Origin: VRUE01 sp963817945
GTDB taxonomy: Bacteria > Actinomycetota > Thermoleophilia > Solirubrobacterales > 70-9
Assembly: GCA_963817945.1 (NCBI GenBank)
Contig: CAWFQH010000004.1
Location: 1 to 64,000, forward strand
Reading direction: 5' to 3'
Length of the DNA: 64,000 nt
In this document: one piece after another, positions 1-9,600 of the stretch
Position numbering within the stretch: position 1 is the first letter of the stretch
How the letters are laid out: the number at the start of each line of letters is the position of its first letter
Position numbers and translations under genes: made by a program
Notes under the pieces: generated by a model
Told to the model about the DNA's origin: nothing
What the model saw: the letters and a program-made list of their open reading frames with translations, nothing else
The model's database searches: none

Positions 1-690
1 ACGCTCGGCTACCTGCCGCAGTCGTTCGGCTTTCACCCACGGGTGAGCGCGGAGCGGCTGCTCGATCACTTCGCGGTGCTGAAGGGCGTCGTCCAGCGCG
101 GGCCGAGGCGCGACGTCGTCGAATCGCTCCTCCGGCGCACGAACCTCTGGGAGAGTCCGCAAGCAGCGCGTCGGCGCCTTCTCCGGCGGCATGCGAGCAG
201 CGCCTCGGCGTCGCCATGGCGCTGCTCGGGAGCCCCAGGCTGATCATCGTCGACGAGCCGACGGCGGGGCTGCGATCCGGAGGAGCGCGTCCGCTTCCTG
301 AACCTGCTCAGCGAGATCGGTCAGGACAGCGTGGTGATCCTCTCGACGCACATCGTCGAGGACGTCGAGGAACTGTGCAACCGCCTGGCGATCATCGACC
401 AGGGGGCAAATCCTGCTCGAGGCGGAGCCGATGCGCGCGATGGACGAGTTGCGCGGACGGATTTGGCGTCGCTCTGTGAGCCGGGACGAGCTGTCGGCGC
501 TCGAGCAGACGCTGCCGGTGATCTCCACCAAGCTGGCGGCGGGGCGGACGATCGCCCACGTCTACGCTGACTCGTCTCCCGGCGCGGCGTTCGAGGCCGT
601 CGAGCCTGACATGAAGGACGTGTACTTCAGCGTCATGGCCGGGCATCACCGTCGCGCGGCCGCGTCGCAGTCGGAGGTCGGGGAGTCGTG
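1..690 (+). CDS. ABC transporter ATP-binding protein, 5'-truncated and frameshifted
   Basis: C-terminal part of an ABC exporter ATPase; the Walker A part lies outside the window. The first frame reads through a Q-loop-like stretch (GYLPQSFGF). The signature (FSGGMR then QRLGVAMALL) is split by an extra base near 207. Walker B and D-loop (LIIVDEPTAGL) are followed by a second extra base near 271, and the H-loop (ILSTHIVEDVEELC) by a third inside a run of five G near 406. The last frame ends at TGA 688-690, overlapping the permease start. Such ATPases energise ABC-2 exporters, here presumably the permease-peptidase downstream. Three one-base insertions in 690 bases, with all motifs intact once corrected, look more like sequencing error than decay. 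Substrate unknown. Confidence 0.75.
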
Positions 691-3600
691 AGATTTCGCG
701 AGGTCTTTCGATACGAAATCGACTACCGGCTTCGCAGCCCCTCGACCTGGGCGTACAGGCGTTCCTGTTCCTCATCACCTACTGGGGACCGCTCGTCGCC
801 GGCGCTGGCGAGACTATCGCTGTCAACGCGCCGCAACGGGTCGCCCAGGTCACCGTGCTGTTCGGCGGTGTGTTCGGGATGCTGGTGTCGGCGGCGCTCT
901 TCGGCGATGCGGCGCTCCGCGACGTCGCGGCTCGCATGGATCCCCTCGTCTACACCACGCGGCTTCGCAAGGTCGAGTATCTCGGCGGCCGTTTCCTCGC
1001 GGCGCTGACGATCAACGCCGTTGTCGTCCTCGCGATCCCGCTCGGGTTCTGGCTCGCGACGGTGGCGCGCATCGAGGCGGACCTCGTCGGCCCCAACCGC
1101 CTCGGCGCATACGTGCAGCCGCTGCTGCTCTTCCTGTGGCCCAACATCGTTCTGGTTGGCGCGATTCAGTTCACGATCGGCGTGCTGGTCCGACACGTGA
1201 TTGCTGTCTATCTCGGCACCGCCAGCCTCTTCATCGGATACGTCGTCGCCGCCAACTACTGGAACAACATCCAGAATCCGCTGCTGTCGGCGCTGCCTGA
1301 CCCGTTCGGGATCAACGCGCTGCTGGCGATGACCCGGTATTGGACGCCGGCAGAACTGCAAACCCGGCTCGTCGGTTTCCCGATGCTGCTGGTGTGGAAC
1401 CGCGTGCTCTGGCTTGCGATCGCTGCGGGCCTGCTCGTTGTGCTCCATCGCAGGTTCCAGTTCGCCCACACGGCCGGCGTCGGTCGTGCACGGCAGCGCG
1501 CCATCATCGATGCGCCGTCAGCCGTGCCATGGCAGGGGACCGTTCCACGCATCTCAGGCGTCTTCGGACGCCGGACCCGCATGCGACAGACGTTCGCCAT
1601 CGCGCGTCAGTCGCTCGCCGAGGTGATGTCCGGGCGGTGGTTTCAAGTGGGCTTCGTCGCCGCCATCGGCCTCGTGCTGCTCTGGGGCTGGAACGTGGGC
1701 GATACGCTCTTCGAAACGTCCACGTGGCCGGTAACACATCTCGTGGTCGGAGAGGTTCTCTCCCGGAGGGCGCCCTTCATTCCCTGGCTGGTCATCGCGC
1801 TCTACGCGGGCGAGCTCGTGTGGAAGCACCGCGAGGTCCGGACCGCAGCGATCACGGACGCGGCGCCGGTGCCTGCCAGCATCGCGCTGCTCGGTCGCTT
1901 CCTGGCCCTTGTCGCCATCATCGTGGCTTTCCACGCCGCGTTCATGATCGGCGGCGTGCTGCTCCAGACGCTGCACGGCTACTACAACTTCGAGCTCGGT
2001 CTGTACCTGCGCGTCCTCTTCGGGCTCAATCTCGTTGAGACTGTGCCTCGCCGCGCTCGCGATGACGAGTCCATGTGCTCGTGAACCACAAGTACGTCGG
2101 TCACATCCTCGTGCTGACGGCGATCGTGTTCCGGATCGGCGGCCCCGCGGATGATCCGGGACGGTTCGCACCGGCTGCTCGTCTACAACAGCGACCCGGA
2201 TGGACCTTCTCGGACATGAATGGCTTCGGTCCGTTCCTCGAGCCGTTCGTCTGGTTCAAGCTCTACTGGGCCGCGTGGGCGCTGCTGCTCGCGGTGGTCA
2301 CGATGCTGTTCTGGGTGCGGGGCGACGGAGATCGGCGTGCGGACAGACGTCACTGTTGCGCAGCGCGCGCGACTTCGCGGCGCGACGCGCGCATGACCGG
2401 CGTCGCGGTCGCGCTGATCCTCGTGGTGGGCGGCTTCGTCTTCTACAACACCAACGTCCTGAACGAGTACACGCGGGCGCAGACGAGGCGGGAGCGCCGC
2501 AGGCCGAGTACGAGCGACGGTACAGGCGGTTCGAGGAGTTGCCGCAGCCCAGCATCACCGCCGCGAATCTGCGCGTGGAGATTTATCCCGACGAGCCGGC
2601 CGTCGACCTACGCGGCCCTATCGCCTTGTGAACCGCACCGACGTCGGCGATCGACTCGGTCCATGTGGTGTTCAGGGACCGAGATTCGGCACGCGCTCAT
2701 CTCGCTTCGACCGAGCGGCCAAGCCCGTGCTCGTAGACGCGGAGACCGGTATCGCATCTTCGCACTCGAGCAGCCGCTCGAGCCGGGCGACTCGGTGCAG
2801 CTCACGTTCGACGTCACGTTCCGCCCGCGCGGCTTCCGGGGGACGAGCGGGATGCAGACGGACGTGGTCCGTAACGGCGCGTACTTCGACCGCGATGGCT
2901 GCCATTCATCGGCTACCAGCCGACGTTCGAGCTGTCCGAGGCGGCGAGCTCGGAAGCGTTTCGCGCTCGGGCCGCAGCCGCCGATGCCCGTGACCTGACG
3001 ACGCTGGGGCGCGGCGCTACACGGGACCGAGCGGGACGAGGATGACGTTCAGGTCGAAGCGATCGTCGGCACGGCTGCCGACCAGATCGCGGTCAGCCCG
3101 GCTGCTGCTCCGGCGAAGCTGGACGGAGAAGGGCCGACGCTACTTCCACTACGAGATCGACACGCCGGCGGTCCCATTCAGCCCTTGCCGTCTTCTCGGC
3201 GAAGTACGCGGTGCTCGAGGATCGGTGGGCAGGCGCGGGGCAGGCGGTCGATCTGCGCATCTACCACCATCCGGCGCATCGCTACGTCCTGGACCGGATG
3301 CTCCGGAGCATGAAGGCGTCGCTCGACTACTACACCACGCAGTTCGGCCCGTACTCGAGTCGCCACCTTCGCATCGTCGAGACTCCGCGCTACGGAATCA
3401 GCTTCGGCACCGCTCGCCTGCACACGATCGCCGTCAGGGAGCACGGCTTCTTCAGCTCGCGCCGGGAGGGCGGAGATCGACCAGCCGTTCTTCGGGACCG
3501 CACACGAGATCGCGCACCAGTGGTGGCCGGTGCACGGCGAGGGGCGCGTGCGGCACGTGGCCGGGCCTCCTCTCGGAGTCGCTCGCGAACTACAGCGCCA

Positions 3601-4297
3601 TGATGGTGACGGAGAAGACCTACGGTCCGCGAGGCGGCCGTCGCGTCTACGACTTCCAGATGGAGCGCTATTCTCGAGGCGCGCGCGTCACAGTCGCGCG
3701 ACGTGCCGCTGCTCCAGGTCGAGGATCAGCCCGTACATCGCCTACCGCAAGGGCGCCATCGCGCTGTACACGCTGCGCGAGCACATCGGCGAGGAGCGCG
3801 TCAATACGGCGCTGCGCCGCTACCTCGAGAAGTACCGCAACGCGCGCCGCCGTACCCGACGTCACTCGATCTGTACGCCGAGCTCCGCGCCGTCACGCCC
3901 GACTCGCTGCAGCCGCTGCTCACCGATCTGTTCGAGACCGTCACGCTGTGGGACGTCAAGACGGAGCGGGCGCTCGTCGTGCGGACCGGCGCAGGCGAGT
4001 ACCGCGTGACGATCGACGTCGTCGCGAAGAAGCTGAGGGCCGACAGCATCGGCAAGGAGACCGAGACGCCGATGGACGACGTCGTCGAGGTCGGCGTCTT
4101 TGCCCCGGCGCCGCAAAGGCCTCGGCGCGCCGCTCTACCTGAAGCAGCACCGCATCCGCAGCGGCAAGCAGACGATCCGCATCACCGTACCCGCGGCAGC
4201 CCGCACGCGCCGGATCGATCCGTCGCGCAAGCTGATCGAGCGCAAGCGCGAGGACAACGTCGTCGACGTGGAGATCCGGAACGGAGATTTGTCGTGA
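688..4297 (+). CDS. ABC-2 type permease fused to M1-family zinc peptidase, frameshifted
   Basis: Starts ATG 688 overlapping the ATPase stop. The first half encodes several hydrophobic segments typical of an ABC-2 permease, best seen uninterrupted at 855-2084, then a second membrane block to about 2450. The second half resembles gluzincin aminopeptidases: HEIAHQWW at 3503-3526 supplies the HExxH zinc ligands and catalytic Glu, and a downstream LSESLANYSA stretch supplies the third ligand Glu. The reading frame changes many times (for example near 760, 2080, 2330, 2500, 2620, 2900, 3470, 3560, 3690, 3850, 4115), ending at TGA 4295-4297. Permease-M1 fusions beside an ABC ATPase are known from several phyla; substrate and peptidase target are unknown. 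The gene cannot be translated as it stands. Confidence 0.7.
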
Positions 4298-5041
4298 CAC
4301 GAGGCAGCCTGGATTCGCGATGGCACGACCCCGAGCAGCCCGAACGCGGAGGCCGAGATCGATTCCATGTCGCGATCAACATGGACGGCAACGGCCGTTG
4401 GGCTCTCCTCGCGGTCTACCCAGGGAGGCGGGCCATGTCGCCGGAGCGACGGCGGTCCGACGCACGGTCGAGTCTGCACCGTCGTTCGGGATCACCACGC
4501 TGACGCTCTACGCGTTCTCCTCCGACAATTGGCGGCGTCCGCGGCGGCGAAGTCGATAATCTGATGTTTCTGTTCCAGAACGCACCTGGACTTCCGAGTG
4601 TGCCCGCCTGACAGAGAGTGGCGTGCGCTTCAGCGTCATCGGGCGTCGGGATCGCATCCCGGATTCCCTCAGACGCAGCATCGCGCACGTCGAGGAGCGT
4701 ACGATCGAAGGCACCTCCCTTCACCTCCGGGTTGCGATCGACTATTCGGCCCGCGATGCGTTGTTGGCGGCGGCCGGCCGTTCGCCGGCGGGAATGCCTC
4801 CGACCCGCGAGGCGTTCGAGCGAGCCCTGCTCGAGGCCATCCACGCACCGAGCGGTACGCGTGACGTCGATTTGCTGATCCGCACTGGCGGAGAGCAGCG
4901 ATTGAGTGACTTCCTGCTGTGGGAGTCGGCCTACGCCGAGCTCTACTTCACCGACGTTCTGTGGCCGGACTTCGGCGAGGCCGATCTCGCGACTGCCGTT
5001 CAGGCGTTTGCCGCGCGCGATCGGCGATACGGCGGAATTTG
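4294..5041 (+). CDS. uppS: Isoprenyl transferase (UppS/cis-prenyltransferase family), frameshifted
   Basis: Condenses isopentenyl diphosphate in cis onto an allylic primer to make polyprenyl diphosphate, a lipid carrier precursor. Likely GTG start at 4294, overlapping the previous stop as GTGA. The diphosphate-binding motif HVAINMDGNGRWA is clear near 4360, then ITTLTLYAFSSDNW, and in the last intact frame (from about 4621) DLLIRTGGEQRLSDFLLW and FTDVLWPDFGEADL, the conserved C-terminal half of the family. Frameshifts lie near 4400-4450 and 4535-4620. A housekeeping uppS would normally sit elsewhere; here it is in a run with an ABC/peptidase system, a deacetylase-like gene and a methyltransferase, so it may be a specialised paralogue. 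Confidence 0.75.
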
Positions 5042-5050
5042 AGAGCCGCT

Positions 5051-5757
5051 CTATGAGGCGCTTTCTTGTCTGTATCCACGACGCCACCCGGCGTACGCCC
5101 GTGAGACGCGGTCACTGCTCCGGGGCCTCGCACCCATTGTCGGGCGTCGTCTCTCCTTTGGCGTGGTCCCCAACTGGCACGGCGAGTGGCCACTCGCGGC
5201 GCATCCGGAGTACTGCCGGCTCGTTCGCGAGGGCGCCGAGGAGCTTCTGCTTCACGGCTACCTCCATCAGCGTCAGCGAGGGTGGGGACCGGCGACGTTG
5301 CTTCGTCGAGGCTGCGACGAGATGAACGGTCTGGATCCGAAGACACGCGACGCATCCTCGAGTGTGGACAGCGTGCCTTCACGGAGGTCTTCGGCGGTCC
5401 GCGCGGGGCCTCCTGGCCGCCCGGCTGGCAGCCGGCACGTGCGCCCGGAACGTGAACCACTGGGGTGGATACGTTCTGGGCTTCTTCAGCCTCGAGTCAC
5501 GCGCGACCGAACGCATCCCCTGGCCACCTGGGAGCTGCGGGACCGCGGTCGCTGGGGTGGCTCGGGCACTCGGCCACGGGATCGGGGGGCTGTCTCAGTC
5601 GCTGAATCGCGGAGCGCCCGACCGGGGCGATTCACTCCGGAGATCTGGCCAGCGGGGTCTCTGGCCGAAGATCCTCCAGCTCACCCGGAGCTCGTCGATA
5701 CCGGGTACCACCCGAGCACCGTGGCGGGATTGCTCGAGGCGAAGTGGTGTTGAAGTC
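5051..5757 (+). CDS. Polysaccharide deacetylase-like protein (DUF2334-like), frameshifted
   Basis: ATG 5051 gives MRRFLVCIHDAT, which fits the start of deacetylase-like proteins whose first strand carries the metal-binding Asp. Corrected frames contain LSFGVVPNWHGEWPL and ELLLHGYLHQ, resembling the family's HxxxH-type metal site. Later frames (FFSLESRATERIPWP; AVSVAESRS) still look like one protein, but at least three indels intervene (near 5090, 5340, 5390-5520) and the end is uncertain. In this family the enzyme would remove an acyl group from a sugar or act on a cell-surface glycan. The neighbouring prenyltransferase and methyltransferase are compatible with lipid-linked envelope chemistry, which is an inference only. 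Confidence 0.5.
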
Positions 5758-6302
5758 GCTCCGACGCCGTCATGGAACGGCGAGGCCGTCAGCGATGGAG
5801 CTGGGCATCGGCTACCGAACGAGGGACCCGTGCTGGATCTTGGCTCCGGCACGGGCCATCTCTCGGACCCGCCTGGAGCGTGGAGCCGGGACTCGAGGTG
5901 GTCACCGCCGACGTCAGCGACATCGATGTCGCCGGACCGCCGCCGATCCTGATCGCCGACGGGGTCCTTCCGTTCGAGGAAGGAAGGTTCTCAGCCGTCC
6001 TTCTCTTCTTCATGCTTGCCTATCCGAACGACCCGGCGAGTGTTCTGGCGGGAGCGGCTGCGTCACCGGGGCCCGTCGTCCTTGTGCAATCGCTTCATCG
6101 AATCGCTTCGGTTACGCGTGGCTTCGCGTCCGGGAGTTCCTCTGGACGGTCGTGGCATTCCATGTGTCGAAGCGTCTCGACTACGTACCGCGGAAGGCGG
6201 AGTTCTCGATGAATACGCGTCGGTTCTATACCTCCCAGGAACTTCAGCGGGACAGCAATACGCCATGTTCTGTCGAGCTTCTTCGACGAGCATCGTATTG
6301 CT
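5744..6302 (+). CDS. Class I SAM-dependent methyltransferase, frameshifted and 3'-truncated
   Basis: The SAM-binding glycine motif VLDLGSGTGHLS lies at about 5830-5866, followed by a short acidic segment (LEVVTADVSD) and LPFEEGRFSAVLLFFML, the pattern of a class I methyltransferase. A start near GTG 5744 is plausible (LKSLRRRHGTA). Frames change at about 5870, 6090 and 6240. After FFDEHRIARL (near 6280-6308) the sequence becomes an acyl-carrier-protein tail, so the natural C-terminus is absent. Substrate unknown. It is the last gene of the left operon and ends at the suspected chimeric join. Confidence 0.6.
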
Positions 6303-6614
6303 CGGCTGGCAGCCACGGCGATCTTTGACTATCCGAGCAGCAAGACGCTTGCCGCTCATCTGCTGGCGCAGGCGGGCGGCGACGAAGCGACGCTGGAAAC
6401 TGAGCTGGATCGTCTGACCAGGGCGTTCTCTCTGCTGCCTGCGGACGCCAGCGGGCGGCGCAGCGCTGCGCAGCGGCTCCGCAGCTTGGCAGCGAGCCTG
6501 GAGTCCAATGGCCACGAGTCCGCGGCCCCGACCGACGCGAGTCGGCTCGAGGAGGCGTCCGACGACGAGCTGCTCGAGTTCATCGACGCCCAGATCGGAG
6601 AGCCACGTGGCTGA
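6303..6614 (+). CDS. Modular PKS, C-terminal fragment (ACP end plus docking tail)
   Basis: Open frame ending at TGA 6612-6614. It starts with the end of an acyl carrier protein (TAIFDYPSSKTLAAHLL), whose phosphopantetheine Ser lies in the missing part. It continues into a helical tail of about 80 residues ending in DDELLEFIDAQIG, which resembles class 1 C-terminal PKS docking domains. Its 3' end overlaps the next PKS start by eight bases (GTGGCTGA, 6607-6614), so the two were translated in series. This shows that at least one more PKS gene belongs upstream and is missing here. The same tail architecture recurs at 17131-17390. Confidence 0.8.
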   Translation, partial: RLAATAIFDYPSSKTLAAHLLAQAGGDEATLETELDRLTRAFSLLPADASGRRSAAQRLRSLAASLESNGHESAAPTDASRLEEASDDELLEFIDAQIGEPRG

Positions 6615-9600
6615 CGAGCAGAAGCTCCGCAGCTACCTGAAACGGGTCACGGTCGAGCTGACCGAGGAAAAGGCGCGCTTGGAGGCCTACCGTCGGGAGC
6701 CGATCGCGATCGTCGGCATGAGCTGCCGCTATCCCGGCGGGGCGGAATCGCCCGAGCAGCTCTGGGAGCTGCTGGTCGCCGGCCGCGACGCGATTTCGGA
6801 GTTCCCCCGCGACCGCGACTGGGACCTCGACGCCCTCCACGGCCCGGTCTCGGAAGCCACCTACGTTCGCGAGGGGGGCTTCCTGCAGCGGGCGACCGAG
6901 TTCGACCCCGAGTTCTTCGGCCTAAGCCCGCGCGAAGCGCTCGGCATGGACCCCCAGCAACGGCTGCTGCTGGAAGCCGCCTGGGAGGCGCTCGAGGACG
7001 CCGGGTTGCTGCCGGACTCGCTGCACGGCAGCCGCACCGGCGTCTTTGCGGGGGCGATGTACCACGACTACGGCTGGGGGCTCGACCCGGCGGAGGAGTC
7101 GGCCGCCTACCTCTCGACCGGCGGCACCAGCAGCATCATCCCCAGCCGCATCTCCTACACGCTGGGCTTCGAGGGGCCGGCGATCAGCGTCGACACGGCC
7201 TGCTCCTCCTCGCTGGTGGCGCTCCACCTGGCGGTCCAGGCACTGCGCGGCGGCGAGTGCGACCTGGCGCTGGCCGGCGGTGCGACCGTCTACTCGACCC
7301 CTGGCGTCTTCGTCCAGTTCGGCCGCCAGCAGCTCCTCGCCCCGGACGGTCGCTGCAAGGCCTTCGCCGAGGGCGCCGACGGAGCCGGATTCTCGGAGGG
7401 GGTCGGGATGGTCTTGCTCGAGCGCCTCTCCGATGCGCAGCACAACAGCCACACCGTGCTGGCGACGATCCGCGGCTCCGCGATCAACCAGGACGGGGCG
7501 TCGAATGGAATCACCGCCCCCAACGGACCCTCCGCAGGAGCGGGTGATCCGCCAGGCGCTCGAAAACGCCCGATTGACGGCCGCCGATGTCGAGGTGATC
7601 GAGGCGCACGGAACCGGCACTGCCCTAGGTGACCCGATCGAGGCGGGCGCCCTGCTCGCGACCTACGGCAGCGAGCGGCTCGACGGAGACCCGCTGCTCC
7701 TCGGCACGATCAAGTCCAACATCGGTCACCCGCAGGCGGCGGCGGGGGTGGCCGGGGTGATCAAGATGGTGTTGGCGATGCGGGCCGGCCTGCTGCCGAA
7801 GACGCTCCATGTCGACCGGCCCTCTTCGAAAATCGAGTGGCCGACGGGACGGGTGGAACTGCTGACCGAGCCTCGCCCCTGGCCCAGCGGCGATCGCCCG
7901 CGCCGGGCGGCAGTCTCCTCGTTCGGGGCGTCGGGCACCAACGCCCACCTGATCCTGGAGGAGCCGCCCGAGCCCGCTGCGCAGAAAGACGATGCCGCCG
8001 CGCCAGTCTTCGATGACGACGCCAGCGCGCCTCGGCAGGAGCCGCCCCTGCCCGTCACCCTCCTGCCCCTCTCGGCAAAGAGCGAGGGGGCGCTAGCGCA
8101 GGTAGCCGCCAACCTCGCGACCCACCTGCGCGAGTACCCAGAGCTCGACCCCACCGACGTCTCGTACTCGCTCGCCACCAGCCGCGCCAGCTTCGCCCGC
8201 CGCGCCGTCGCCGTGGGGAAGAGCCGCGAGGAGCTCCTGGACTCACTCGAGCGGCTCGCCGCCGGGCAGGAGGGGCCAGGTGCCGTGCGTAGCCTGGCCC
8301 GCAACGAGCAGCGCCCCGTCTTCCTCTTCAGCGGCCAGGGCGCCCAGCACGCCCAGATGGCACTGGATCTGATCGATGGCTCCTCGACTTTCGCCACCTC
8401 CATCGAGGAGTGCGAGGAGGCCCTGGCGCCCTTCGTCGATTGGTCGCTGACGGAGGTCCTGCGCGAAGAGCAGGGCAGCTGGCTCGATCGCCTCGACGTC
8501 GTCCAACCCGCCCTCTTCGCGGTGATGGTCTCCCTCGCCAAGCTCTGGCGCCGCTGCGGCGTTTCGCCCGCGGCAGTTGCCGGCCACTCCCAGGGAGAGA
8601 TCGCCGCCGCCCACATCGCCGGGGGCCTCTCGCTCTCCGACGCAGCCCGGGTGATCGCCCTGCGCGCCAAGGCGATGACCAAGATCGCCGGCAAGGGAGG
8701 GATGCTCTCGGTTTCCCTCTCGCCGAAGAAGCTTGAGCCGCGCCTCTCACCCTATGAGGGAAGGGTCTCCCTGGCGGCGATCAACGGCCCCGCTTCCCTT
8801 GTCCTCTCCGGCGAGCCCGAGGCGTTGGCGGAGCTGAAGGACGCCTTCGAGCAAGACGGCGTGCGCGCCCAGACGATCGCCGTCGACTACGCCGCCCACT
8901 CGGCCCAGATCGAGGAGCTGCGCTCTGAGCTGCTGGAGGCCTTTGCCCCGATCAACCCCCAAAGCGGCGAGGTCCCCTTCCACTCCACCGTTACCGGCAA
9001 GGAGGCGATCGACACCGCCGAGCTGGGACCCACCTACTGGTACCGCAACCTGCGCCAGACCGTCCAGATGGAGCCGCTCCTGCGCTCGCTGTTGGAAGGC
9101 GGCCAACGCAACTTCTTGGAGATCGGCCCCCACCCGGTCCTTGCCTTCGGCGTGCAGGAGACGATCGATCAGGTCCTCGGGCAGGAGGAGAAGGCCAATG
9201 TCCTGCCCACCCTGCGCCGCGAAGAGGGCGGCCCCGAGCGCTTTGCCCTCTCCCTCGCCCAGGCGCACGCCTCAGGCGTCCCGATCGACTGGAGCACTTT
9301 CTTCCAAGGCAGCGCAGCCAAGCGCGTCCCTCTGCCCACCTACCCCTTCCAGCGCCAGCGCTTCTGGCTCACCTCCCAGGGCAACGGCGGAGACCCCGCC
9401 TCGATCGGGCAGAGCGACCCATCGCACCCCCTGCTCGGGGCCAAAGTCGAGGACCCAGAGTCCGGTGGCTTCTCTTTGACCGGGCGGATCTCCCTCCCAA
9501 CCCACCCCTGGCTCGCAGACCACGCCGTCGCCGGCACCGTCTTGCTCCCCGGCACCGCCTTCGTGGAGCTGGCCCTGGCAGCAGCGCGCGAGGCGGGGGC

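Noticed and set aside
1..6302. True pseudogene decay of the left operon
   Set aside because: Motifs are all intact after single-base corrections and no in-frame stop or large deletion was seen, so sequencing error is preferred, though decay cannot be excluded.
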